Shown piece by piece: positions 26,207-34,560 of a stretch of DNA of 44,827 nucleotides. The notes under the pieces are model-generated. The model made no database searches. It was not told where the DNA came from and saw only the letters and a program-made list of their open reading frames with translations. Source of the DNA: Candidatus Zixiibacteriota bacterium (GTDB taxonomy: Bacteria; Zixibacteria; MSB-5A5; UBA10806); NCBI GenBank assembly GCA_024641335.1, contig JAHEDG010000011.1, positions 1 through 44,827 of the forward strand. The letters are read 5' to 3'. Position numbers and translations under genes: made by a program. Positions within the stretch are counted from its first letter, which is position 1, and every line of letters starts with the position of its first letter.

Positions 26207-26620
26207 TCAATCTTCTTCGTCGGAACCAGAAAAATCCGGCATATCCGTACATTCGCCGTCATCTTCGAATTTCTCACTTTTATCCAGAAACTGTATATGA
26301 TGAGCCCTAATCTCGATCAGGTTTCGTTTCTTGCCGTCGTCACTGTTCATCGATCTGGATCTCAGCTCCCCCTCGATATAAACCGCGCTCCCTTTAATCA
26401 GCCGGGAAGCGCACGATTCGGCCAGCTTCTGCCAGGCAACAACGCCTATATAGCAGACATCCTCTCGCCATTCTCCGGAGCTGTCCTTGAATCGCCTGTT
26501 GGCGGCGATCCTGAAATTGGTCACGGGAACGCCCGTGGAAGTGGAACGCAGTTCCGGATCTCTGGTCAGATTACCGACGATCATTACCCGGTTGAGATTT
26601 GGAAGCTTGGATAAGGACAT
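26207..26620 (-). CDS. ssb: single-stranded DNA-binding protein
   Basis: 137 residues. An OB-fold is shown by LNRVMIVGNLTRDPELRSTS, VTNFRIAANRRF and VYIEGELRSRS. The acidic C-terminus ends DMPDFSGSDEED, not in the canonical DDDIPF. The core acidic tip that binds partner proteins is thus modified: the usual final Pro-Phe pair lies seven residues before the end. It lies between rpsF and rpsR as in many bacteria. Confidence 0.95.
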   Translation of the reverse strand: MSLSKLPNLNRVMIVGNLTRDPELRSTSTGVPVTNFRIAANRRFKDSSGEWREDVCYIGVVAWQKLAESCASRLIKGSAVYIEGELRSRSMNSDDGKKRNLIEIRAHHIQFLDKSEKFEDDGECTDMPDFSGSDEED

Positions 26621-26629
26621 TATTTATTC

Positions 26630-26986
26630 CTATGTCGAAGTAGTTTCTTCGGTCTGACCGTTTTCGGCCGCGTTTGCGTCAGCCTTTTCCTCCACGGGCA
26701 CGGCAACCGCGATCACCGTAAGAAAACGAAGGATATTCTCGTTTATTCTCATGGTTTTTTCTATCTCGGATGTGAGTCCCGGTTTGGCCTCGAATACGAA
26801 ATGGGCATAGTAACCCTGATGAAAACCCTGAATCAGATAGGCCAACCGTCTTAAACCCCAGCGATCTATCTTCTGGATTTTTCCGCCGGAACCTGATATC
26901 TGTTTTTCGATCTTATCGATCTCGGCCTGGATAGAAGAATCTTCTAAAGAGGAATTGAAAATAACTGTTAACTCGTAGAACCTCAT
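26630..26986 (-). CDS. rpsF: 30S ribosomal protein S6
   Basis: 118 residues. Begins MRFYELTVIFNSSLED, then WGLRRLAYLIQGFHQGYYAH followed by FVFEA, the S6 fold. It ends with a short acidic tail after about residue 98 (EEKADANAAENGQTEE). GGGAGG lies close before the ATG. It starts the ribosomal part of the long operon after pth. Confidence 0.97.
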   Translation of the reverse strand: MRFYELTVIFNSSLEDSSIQAEIDKIEKQISGSGGKIQKIDRWGLRRLAYLIQGFHQGYYAHFVFEAKPGLTSEIEKTMRINENILRFLTVIAVAVPVEEKADANAAENGQTEETTST

Positions 26987-27016
26987 TAAACCTCCCTTCG
27001 GACATTAAGACCCCGA

Positions 27017-27040
27017 CCGCAGCTTACTTCATTTAAGCGG
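27017..27040 (-). promoter_or_regulatory. hairpin in rpsF leader, possible S6:S18 autoregulatory site
   Basis: In the 82-base pth-rpsF gap the minus strand can pair GCTTA with TAAGC around a seven-base loop, with GC-rich flanks (CCGC/GCGG) that could extend the stem. Many bacteria carry an S6:S18-binding RNA at this place. I cannot confirm the specific CCG-loop motif. Confidence 0.25.
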
Positions 27041-27068
27041 CGAGGTAGGGAAACCGTATCAGTTTCTT

Positions 27069-27662
27069 TTATTCTTCATTCGCGGATCTATTGTGCAGAG
27101 CCGCGGTTTTTTCGTATCCATCAGCCAGCCATGACGCCACCGCGTCGGCTGTCCTTGTAACCATTTCTTTGGCCGTTCGGGTTTCTCCTCTGGCGAATTT
27201 TTCCAGAACGAACTCCTCGGCCGGTCGGTTGTCAGGAATCGGACCGATTCCCAACCTGATCCTGGGGAATTCCACAGAACCGAGATGATAAATCACCGAG
27301 GCCAGCCCATTATGGCCGCCATCGGACCCGGAACGCCTGAGCCTGATTCTTCCCAGAGGAAGATTGAAATCATCAGCGATCACCAGTATTTCCCCGGGCA
27401 ACATATTTTCAGCCTGAGCAAGCTGGCCGATCGCGATTCCAGAACGGTTCATGTAGGTCGTCGGTTTTAAAAGAACCACTTCAAAGGACGATATGCGAAC
27501 ATCGCACTGATGGTAATTTCCCTGGCCGGCGGAAAACTGCCGGTCACCCTTTAAAAAATCAACAACCTCGAAACCGAGGTTATGCCGGGTACCATCGAAA
27601 TCCCTCCCCGGGTTGCCCAATCCTACAATAGCCCTGATCCGGGGCTGGAGATCGTCCTCCAT
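27069..27662 (-). CDS. pth: peptidyl-tRNA hydrolase
   Basis: 197 residues. VGLGNPGRDFDGTRHNLGFE holds the catalytic His in the TRHN motif. LLKPTTYMNRSG, IADDFNLPLGRIRLR and GGHNGL are all present. It recycles peptidyl-tRNA that drops off ribosomes. No ribosome site precedes the ATG; instead a promoter ends ten bases before it, so the transcript is probably leaderless. It is the first gene of the operon running to 17875. Confidence 0.95.
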   Translation of the reverse strand: MEDDLQPRIRAIVGLGNPGRDFDGTRHNLGFEVVDFLKGDRQFSAGQGNYHQCDVRISSFEVVLLKPTTYMNRSGIAIGQLAQAENMLPGEILVIADDFNLPLGRIRLRRSGSDGGHNGLASVIYHLGSVEFPRIRLGIGPIPDNRPAEEFVLEKFARGETRTAKEMVTRTADAVASWLADGYEKTAALHNRSANEE

Positions 27663-27671
27663 AAGCCGTAA

Positions 27672-27699
27672 ATAATAGGAATCGGACCTCTAATGTCAA
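27672..27699 (-). promoter_or_regulatory. promoter for pth-rpsF-rplI-larE operon, probably leaderless
   Basis: TTGACA (27694-27699), a 16-base spacer, then TATTAT (27672-27677) on the minus strand. Only nine bases separate the -10 box from the pth ATG, so transcription should begin at or a few bases before the start codon. CTTGACATTAGAG is identical to the sucC promoter over 13 bases. Confidence 0.6.
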
Positions 27700-27789
27700 G
27701 TATTTTATTCAATTATAGAACACGGGGCCGATCCGGCGGTATGGCTCGAACATGTGGAAATAAGCGGATGTCTATCCGCTGGATGGCTG

Positions 27790-29136
27790 CTAATCGGCGG
27801 TTTGGGATTTATTTTCCATACCGAGGGCTTTCATCTTCTTATATAGGTGGCTTCTCTCCAGTCCGAGGATCTCAGCCGCCCTGGTCATGCTCCTATCCAC
27901 CATAGCGAGAGTTTTGCGGATATACTCTCTTTCGAACTGCTCGCAGGCGGCCTTGAGGGTTCCCCCCGGCGCCGATCCCGCTATTCCCGGTATCAGATTT
28001 TCCACCTCGGAGGCGTCAATAATTTCGAGAGGCGACATGATGACGATCCTCTCTATATAATTAGCCAGTTCCCTGATATTGCCGGGATAAGAATAACCGG
28101 AGAGAAGTTTGACCGCCGATTTATTAAAATTCTTCACCGGACGGCCTCTCCGACCGCAGAATGAATCGGAGAAATGCTGAATCAAAAGAGGTATATCATC
28201 CCGACGCTCCCGCAGAGGGAGAATCTCTATCGGCAATACCGCCAGACGATAATACAGATCCTCGCGAAACCTCCCATCCTCGATCATCTTCTTAAGATCC
28301 CTGTTGGTCGCGGAGATTATTCTGGCGTCGGTTTTTATTTCTTTGGTCCCCCCCAGCCTGGTGATCACACCTTCTTCCACCGCTCTTAAAAGCTTGGCCT
28401 GAGTTTTGGCGGATGTTTCGGCAATTTCGTCGAGGAATAAAGTTCCCCCGGCGGCCAGTTCGAACCGTCCCGGCTTAGATTTCACAGCACCGGTAAAGGC
28501 TCCCTTTTCGTACCCGAAAAGCTCGGATTCTATAAGATCATCGGGCAAGGCGGCGCAGTTAACCGCCATAAATGGGCCGTTTCGCCGGCCCGAGGCTTCA
28601 TGGATCATGCGGGCGGCCAATTCTTTGCCGGTCCCGTTCTCCCCGGTGATCAAGACCCTCGATTCTTCCGGCGCGACCTGGGAGATAACCCGTTTCAAAT
28701 CCTCAAGCACTTTTGACCGACCCACCAGTCGGTCGCTAACCCCAAGCTGTTGACGAAGATCGTCTCTTTCGGTTTCTAACCGTTTTAACCGGGAGATATT
28801 AGCTAAAATGACCTCTATTTTATCCAGGGATAACGGTTTCTCCAAGAAATCATACGCCCCTGATTTCACCGCAATAACCGCTGTTTCGATTTCGGCATGG
28901 CCGGATATCATGACACATTCGATTGACCAGTATTTTTTCTTTATCAAATTGAGTAGTTCCAGCCCGTCTCGATCCCCCAGCCAGACATCCAACAAAGCGG
29001 CATCGATCGATTCATCGAGAATCGCCTCGGCCTGTTCGAAGGATCGGGCTGTGATAACATCGTGTCCGGAACGGCCCAGGGCCGAACTCAATGAGGAGAG
29101 AATATTGGATTCGTCATCCACTATCAGTATTCTCAA
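27790..29136 (-). CDS. NtrC/NtrX-type sigma-54-dependent response regulator
   Basis: 448 residues in three domains. A receiver domain carries acidic residues D7 and D8 and phospho-acceptor Asp50. An AAA+ sigma-54 activator domain (about 135-370) has Walker A GENGTGKE, the sigma-54-contacting GAFTGA loop and LFLDEIAE. A C-terminal Fis-type helix-turn-helix includes TRAAEILGLERSHLYKKMKA. Phosphorylated by the kinase encoded directly upstream, it should activate sigma-54 promoters. The targets are unknown. Its ATG overlaps the kinase stop by four bases. Confidence 0.93.
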   Translation of the reverse strand: MRILIVDDESNILSSLSSALGRSGHDVITARSFEQAEAILDESIDAALLDVWLGDRDGLELLNLIKKKYWSIECVMISGHAEIETAVIAVKSGAYDFLEKPLSLDKIEVILANISRLKRLETERDDLRQQLGVSDRLVGRSKVLEDLKRVISQVAPEESRVLITGENGTGKELAARMIHEASGRRNGPFMAVNCAALPDDLIESELFGYEKGAFTGAVKSKPGRFELAAGGTLFLDEIAETSAKTQAKLLRAVEEGVITRLGGTKEIKTDARIISATNRDLKKMIEDGRFREDLYYRLAVLPIEILPLRERRDDIPLLIQHFSDSFCGRRGRPVKNFNKSAVKLLSGYSYPGNIRELANYIERIVIMSPLEIIDASEVENLIPGIAGSAPGGTLKAACEQFEREYIRKTLAMVDRSMTRAAEILGLERSHLYKKMKALGMENKSQTAD

Positions 29137-30890
29137 ACAGGCCTCCCGGGCGATTTCCCCTTTTCTCTAACAGGCAGTTCGATCACAGCGGCGACCCCTC
29201 CTTCTGCGGAATCGGTCAGCTTTATTTTGCCGTCATGCTCGGCGATTATTTTTTTAACAATTACTAATCCCAGTCCCGATCCGCCCGGCTTGGTGGTGAA
29301 ATAGGGAGTAAAGAGATTCTCCCGGGCGTAAGCGGTCAACCCGGGGCCGTTATCGGCGACTATCAACACCGCCTTGCGTTCAGAACTCATGGTTCTTACG
29401 GTCACCCTGCCGCCCGGAGCGATCGCTTCCAGGGAGTTTTTAATCAGATTCGCCGCGGCTCTTTTGATCTGGTCTTTATCGGCATATACCGGTAAAGGCA
29501 TGTTCGAAAGATCCGATTTTAGAAGCCCGGCGTTTTTCTCTTTGATATAAAGATCCAGGGTTGTCGAGACTATATCGTTGAGATCGGAATACTCAGGGCG
29601 CGGCGCCGGAAACCTGGCGAACTCGGAGAACTCCTCGACAATCCGGGTCAAAGACTGCACTTCCTGCAGCACGGTTTTGGTTGACCTGTCGAAATCCCGT
29701 GAAAATTCCGGGTCGGAACTGGAATATGAGCGGCGCAGATCCTCGATGGCGATTCGTATCGGAGTCAGGGGATTTTTGATTTCATGGGCTACCTTGCGGG
29801 CCATCATAGTGAAAGCCGCCAGTCTCTCTGTTTCAATCAGCTTTTTACGATAATCCTCGAGATCGCCGGCCATATCGTTGAAGGTATTAATCAGGCTGCC
29901 GAGTTCTCCCCGTCCTTTGTAATCGACCCTGGCGGAAAAATCTCCTTCGGCCAGCCTGTCGGCGGCCCAGGTAAGTTTAAAAATCGGTTTTGTGAATCTG
30001 GCGGCAAAGAGATAGCCGAATATCAACGCCAGGAAAAGTCCTCCGACCGCGAATCCTCCGTAAATCAATCTCATATTATCAAAAAGGACATCCAGATCCT
30101 GGGTGGAAACACCCATCAGAAGATCAGCTATCTTCACTCCGGAAAAATTCATCAGGGGGTAACGGGAAAAAGAATACCAGAGCCCCTCGAAACGGGTTCG
30201 GTAGGTTTGTTTATCCTGAAGATACAGCAGAAGTTCTTCGGGTTTGCCCGGAAGAGTTTTGGCCAGAAGGTCTTTGCCTTCGACCAGAAGTATTTCCGCT
30301 CCCGAAAGTGTTTGTAGATCGTGGCAGAAATCATCGTCGAGAAACTCCCCGCCGGCGATAACCCCGATCAGCTGGCTGTCGTTATACCATACCGGGGCCA
30401 GTCCCATGGCGGCCAGGACATCATTGCCGGCGAATGTGACTTTATCCAGGGATTGTACTTTTTGCCCTTTCATGGCTTCGGCGAATACCGGATCGTTACC
30501 GAGATTGTCGCCGAAAAGCCCGGGATCGTGGCCGCGAGCCAATACTGTCCCGCGGTTATCAATGATAGTCAGAAAATCGAGATTAAGCAGTTTCTTTGTT
30601 TCCGCGGCGAAAGCGATCAAGCCCTGCTGATCGATAAAACCGTTTCTATCCTTGACCAGAAGATAACGTGTTAAAACCGGATCGCCCGAGAGGTGGCTCA
30701 TCTGGGAGAGGATATCGCTGCCCTTGCGTTCATAAAGGCTGACCGCTCCGCCATAGACGCTGTTCAGCTTCATATCGACAAGGGACAGCCGCTGGGAGTT
30801 GGCGTATATATTTAAGGAAATAAATATAGCGAACATAGGCAAAACCGCCGCCACGATCAGCAGGAATATGATTCGTCCGCGAAGCCTCAT
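29133..30890 (-). CDS. NtrY-like sensor histidine kinase
   Basis: 585 residues. Membrane helix 1 spans about 6-28 and helix 2 about 276-298, enclosing a 245-residue extracytoplasmic sensor of Cache-like appearance (FLTIIDNRGTVLARGHDPGL, VIAGGEFLDDDF). HAMP (299-350) follows. His369 in VAHEIKNPLTPI is the phosphorylation site. N-box NLIKNSLEA and G-boxes ADNGPGLT and GGSGLGLVIVKK make up the ATPase. It overlaps the genes on both sides by four bases, so it is translated together with the solute-binding protein and the regulator. Confidence 0.93.
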   Translation of the reverse strand: MRLRGRIIFLLIVAAVLPMFAIFISLNIYANSQRLSLVDMKLNSVYGGAVSLYERKGSDILSQMSHLSGDPVLTRYLLVKDRNGFIDQQGLIAFAAETKKLLNLDFLTIIDNRGTVLARGHDPGLFGDNLGNDPVFAEAMKGQKVQSLDKVTFAGNDVLAAMGLAPVWYNDSQLIGVIAGGEFLDDDFCHDLQTLSGAEILLVEGKDLLAKTLPGKPEELLLYLQDKQTYRTRFEGLWYSFSRYPLMNFSGVKIADLLMGVSTQDLDVLFDNMRLIYGGFAVGGLFLALIFGYLFAARFTKPIFKLTWAADRLAEGDFSARVDYKGRGELGSLINTFNDMAGDLEDYRKKLIETERLAAFTMMARKVAHEIKNPLTPIRIAIEDLRRSYSSSDPEFSRDFDRSTKTVLQEVQSLTRIVEEFSEFARFPAPRPEYSDLNDIVSTTLDLYIKEKNAGLLKSDLSNMPLPVYADKDQIKRAAANLIKNSLEAIAPGGRVTVRTMSSERKAVLIVADNGPGLTAYARENLFTPYFTTKPGGSGLGLVIVKKIIAEHDGKIKLTDSAEGGVAAVIELPVREKGKSPGRPV

Positions 30891-32659
30891 TTGCCCGATC
30901 CTATATGGGCGCCCCGCAAATCGATATACCCTTCGGGCGTCGGCTTAAGTCCGCCAATATCGCTTTTTGATATCAGGGTCAGATGAGGCTGATACAGGAT
31001 TATAGCCGGAGGCTCGATGGACAACGCTTTGGAGAGACCCAACGAAACGCTCCTGCGGCGGCCGGGATCGGTTTCCGGCCGGAATTTTTCCAGAAACGCC
31101 TGGAACGCTTCATCATCGTAATAGAGAAAATTGGTCTGCCCGGCAAGCCTGTAGCTATATAATGGATAAAGCAGGCAGTCGGGATCATGCGACACCGGAT
31201 TATAATATGTGAGATACAAATCGAGATCGGACATGATCCGTTCCTCATCCAGGGTCGAAAGATCGGCTTTCTTTTCGGTGATTTTCACGCCTCTGTTCTG
31301 AAGCTGGCCGGAAATATAGCCTGCTATTTTATTCAACGCGGGAAATCTCGAATCTATATATAAGGTGGCCGCCCTGGGCAATTTATCGATGGTATTAAAA
31401 TAGTAATCGGCGGAATCGGGGAAAGCGCTGTAATCAGAATCGATATCGAGATCCCGAAATCCGGGAACCGGGCTTTCAGGCATCCTCGCGGAACTTCCCA
31501 AAAGTACCCTGATAATCGTCTCTCTGTCCAGCTGAAACGAAAGAGCTTTGGAAAACCGGCTGCCCTTTTGGAATTTTCTTTTGCTGTTTACGCCCAGAAT
31601 CGCGCAGTTGTTGGTCTGAGAGATGGAGGATGTAATTTCCCGGTTGGAGAAAATCCTGGGCGGGGGTTCACCCAGAATCGAGACCAGGTCGAGGTTACCC
31701 AGTTCAAGTGATAGAGCCGCTTCCTCGGCGCTGCTGAATTTTAAAAATATCAGGCTGTCGAGATAGGCTGATTTGCCGGACTGTTCGAAAGGCTCGAGGG
31801 CCAACTCGCGGCTGTTTCGCCATTTAATCTTATACTGACCCGCTCCTATAACATATCCTCCCGGCTGAGCCAGCCCGGGACGGGGGATAATATACCCTGC
31901 AGGTCCGGCCAGGTAATCCTCGAAGGCCGGAAAAGATCTCCTGAGAGTTATGGAAATAGTCTTCTTATCGATCAGGAATATTCCGGGGATCTCGTTTCTG
32001 TTGCCGTGACGATACTCCTCGGCGCCGCGGATTTCCAGCACGAAGCAGGAGGCCGGAGTCAATCTTGATGAGCGAGCCAGCTGTTGTATGGAATAGAGTA
32101 CGTCCGATGACTCCACCGGACGGCCCGAATGGAATCGAGCGTCAGGAGATATATAAAATGTATAGGTCAAATCTCTCACTTCGAAAGTCCCGCAAAGATC
32201 GGGAACAATCGACCCGTCGCCGTTTCTGGTCAGAAGTCCTCTATGGATCAAGCGTGACACCATCTTATCGTCGGGAGTGTCAATCGAGGACGGTTCCAGA
32301 TTCAGATCGCTGAAATAAGGGATATTCAGGAACCCTCCTTTGGCGGAAGGGGCTACATACAAACGGATTTTGGCGGAAAGATCATCGGAATAATATATCA
32401 ACGAGAACAAAGATGAATCGATCTCTTCCGATCGCGAGATATTCCGGTCCGACCAGGCTATCCTGCCAGTGGCGATAATCCTCTGGTCGTAATAGATTTC
32501 GAAATTTTCTCCCGGAGTTACGCCGTCTTCGGTACCGGCGCTAAAATAGACGACGTTCGGTTTTTTATAAACGATATCACATTTTATATAGTCCTGAGTA
32601 TCGGCCAGTAGAATTTTGCCGATGGACAGACAAAACAGCAATAGTATCCATTTTTTCAT
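30887..32659 (-). CDS. family 5 extracellular solute-binding protein (peptide/nickel type), signalling-associated
   Basis: The start chosen is ATG 32659, giving the signal peptide MKKWILLLFCLSIGKILLAD and 590 residues; a GTG at 32674 is the alternative. After an unusual 95-residue N-terminal part rich in beta structure (IVYKKPNVVYFSAGTEDG), a DppA/OppA-like domain begins (LIHRGLLTRNGDGSIVPDLC, FYISPDARFHSGRPVESSDV). No ABC permease genes follow. Instead the stop overlaps the start of a membrane histidine kinase gene. I infer a ligand-sensing role for the kinase, not transport. Confidence 0.82.
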   Translation of the reverse strand: MKKWILLLFCLSIGKILLADTQDYIKCDIVYKKPNVVYFSAGTEDGVTPGENFEIYYDQRIIATGRIAWSDRNISRSEEIDSSLFSLIYYSDDLSAKIRLYVAPSAKGGFLNIPYFSDLNLEPSSIDTPDDKMVSRLIHRGLLTRNGDGSIVPDLCGTFEVRDLTYTFYISPDARFHSGRPVESSDVLYSIQQLARSSRLTPASCFVLEIRGAEEYRHGNRNEIPGIFLIDKKTISITLRRSFPAFEDYLAGPAGYIIPRPGLAQPGGYVIGAGQYKIKWRNSRELALEPFEQSGKSAYLDSLIFLKFSSAEEAALSLELGNLDLVSILGEPPPRIFSNREITSSISQTNNCAILGVNSKRKFQKGSRFSKALSFQLDRETIIRVLLGSSARMPESPVPGFRDLDIDSDYSAFPDSADYYFNTIDKLPRAATLYIDSRFPALNKIAGYISGQLQNRGVKITEKKADLSTLDEERIMSDLDLYLTYYNPVSHDPDCLLYPLYSYRLAGQTNFLYYDDEAFQAFLEKFRPETDPGRRRSVSLGLSKALSIEPPAIILYQPHLTLISKSDIGGLKPTPEGYIDLRGAHIGSGK

Positions 32660-32688
32660 GACGCCATCTCTCACCCCTTTGCTGCGGT

Positions 32689-32717
32689 ATAATAGCCTTT
32701 ATCTATTTTACGCTAAA
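32689..32717 (-). promoter_or_regulatory. candidate promoter for binding protein-kinase-regulator operon
   Basis: TATTAT at 32689-32694 is a good -10 box. The -35 box at 32712-32717 (TTTAGC, 17-base spacer) is weak, so an activator may be needed. Confidence 0.35.
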
Positions 32718-32873
32718 TTCGTGCCCTCGGCAAATATTATTTGAGATTCCCTAATCGCTTGAAATATTTTAAGTTATAAATCCGGGTTAGATTCTCCGGC
32801 TGAAAAAACGTGGGTGTTTTGACACGTCCGATGTGGATTTACACATATCTAACCTGATAGCGGCAAATCCGTA

Positions 32874-33620
32874 TCAAACTCCGGCGATTTTGATCAGGTA
32901 CATAATAAAGATTCCCAAAACCAGCCAGATAAAGGGGGAGGCCTTTTCTTTATCCACATGAAACGCTTCCGGCAATAGATCGAGGGTAGCTACATATAAA
33001 AAAGTACCGGCAGTGATTCCGGTGGGAATCGCCAGACTGACATCGCTCAATGACTTCAGAAAGGGAATCGATATCAAAGCGCCCAGCGGGGTCATTATAG
33101 AGAATAACAGAATATAACCCATGGTTTTCTTTATGGAAAAGTTCGCCAGTCTGAATATGGTGGCCAGCGAAAATGATTCTATCCCCTTATGAGCGATAAT
33201 AGCGATGAAAATAACCAGGCCCAACTCCGGTTCGATCATCCCTACACCCATCACAAAACCGGCGGTTATGGCATGGACCGACAGGCCAATGAGCGCGATG
33301 ATCCCGACGACCTCGTGTCTATGGTCGCAATTGTCGCCGCAATGCACTTTATGGCTTCCCAGAAGGATTCTCTCTATCAAGAGCACCAGAACGAATCCGA
33401 GAAGCACCATACCGCTGGCCAGATCTCCGGAGCCTTGAGTCAGTGCGTCGGGAAGAAGATGCAAAAAAATCGCCCCCAGAAAAACTCCCGCGCCAAAAGC
33501 TATAAAAAGATGAAGCTGGCGATCGCTCCATTTCCCAAACAGCGGCGGTAACGCCCCTATAACCGCCACCAGAAATATTCCCAGCGTATACAGAATCAAT
33601 GTCGTCGAATAGTCCGGCAT
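32874..33620 (-). CDS. ZIP-family metal transporter
   Basis: The start chosen is ATG 33620, preceded by GGAG; the longer frame to 33647 adds an unlikely N-terminus. The protein has 248 residues and about eight membrane helices. The metal-site helices are SVHAITAGFVMG and AHKGIESFSLA, the H-x3-D/A-G and H-K-x2-E patterns of ZIP proteins. A cytoplasmic loop rich in His and Cys (SHKVHCGDNCDHRHE) lies between helices 3 and 4. It probably moves zinc or another divalent metal into the cytoplasm. It follows rpiA by 35 bases. Confidence 0.9.
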   Translation of the reverse strand: MPDYSTTLILYTLGIFLVAVIGALPPLFGKWSDRQLHLFIAFGAGVFLGAIFLHLLPDALTQGSGDLASGMVLLGFVLVLLIERILLGSHKVHCGDNCDHRHEVVGIIALIGLSVHAITAGFVMGVGMIEPELGLVIFIAIIAHKGIESFSLATIFRLANFSIKKTMGYILLFSIMTPLGALISIPFLKSLSDVSLAIPTGITAGTFLYVATLDLLPEAFHVDKEKASPFIWLVLGIFIMYLIKIAGV

Positions 33621-33655
33621 TCCTTCTCCAATATTCAGGTGGAACAAATAATCGA

Positions 33656-34369
33656 TCAGCCGTTATTTTTTTTCAGGTGCTTAATGCCGTCCATTCCTGC
33701 AATAATTACATCGGACGCGATCCCCAGAAACAGCCCGTGTTCGACAATACCGGCTTTAACACTCAATTTCTCCGCCAATTCAGCGGGATTGTCTATGGGT
33801 CCGAAACGGCAATCGAGAATATGATTTCCCTCGTCGGTGCGGAAAGGTTTTCCTTCGCTCATTTCGCGAACTTCCACTTTCGCTCCCAGAGAGACTATAT
33901 ATTCGGCCACCGGCCTCATCCCGAACGGTATGACTTCGACCGGAACAACCCATTTGGTTCCCAGCTTATCGCTGGTTTTCGAATCATCGGCGATTATGAT
34001 GACCTGCCTGGACGCTTCGGCCACGATTTTCTCACGGAGCAACGCTCCGCCGCCTCCTTTGATCAGATTGAGATCGGGATCTATCTCATCCGCGCCGTCG
34101 ATAGTCAGGTCAATGACGGGATGATCCCTAAGGGTGGTCAACGGGATACCATTGCGCCAGGCTATCCGCTCGGTTTCTTTTGATGTGGGAATAGCTATTA
34201 TATCGGTTAACTCCCCTCTGACCAGCAGCTCCCCCAGCCTGTTCATGGCGAATACAGCGGTGGAACCTGTGCCCAGCCCCAGGATCATTCCGGAATTGAC
34301 AAATTCCACGGCTCGTTCCGCGGCTGATCTTTTCAGTTCATTTATCCGGTCGATCTCCGGATTTCCCAT
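33656..34369 (-). CDS. rpiA: ribose-5-phosphate isomerase A
   Basis: 237 residues from ATG 34369, which has GAGGG four bases upstream; the frame runs on to 34420 without such a site. The motifs GLGTGSTA, PTSKETE, IDGADEID, KGGGGALLREK and FGMRPVAEYI define RpiA. It interconverts ribose-5-phosphate and ribulose-5-phosphate in the pentose phosphate pathway. Confidence 0.96.
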   Translation of the reverse strand: MGNPEIDRINELKRSAAERAVEFVNSGMILGLGTGSTAVFAMNRLGELLVRGELTDIIAIPTSKETERIAWRNGIPLTTLRDHPVIDLTIDGADEIDPDLNLIKGGGGALLREKIVAEASRQVIIIADDSKTSDKLGTKWVVPVEVIPFGMRPVAEYIVSLGAKVEVREMSEGKPFRTDEGNHILDCRFGPIDNPAELAEKLSVKAGIVEHGLFLGIASDVIIAGMDGIKHLKKNNG

Positions 34370-34560
34370 AATTCCCTCTAGACTCGCTCCCCGTAAAATA
34401 ATTATAGGCGGTAATTCCATAATCAGTCAATAACAGTTCTATAAATTATTTTTATGATACGGCTATAGACGGGATATCTTATCAAAATAGCTGGAAAGGG
34501 ATAACTGAACGCCGCGGCCCTATAGGCTTTCGAAAGAAATTCTTCCGGGGAAAATCCGGA

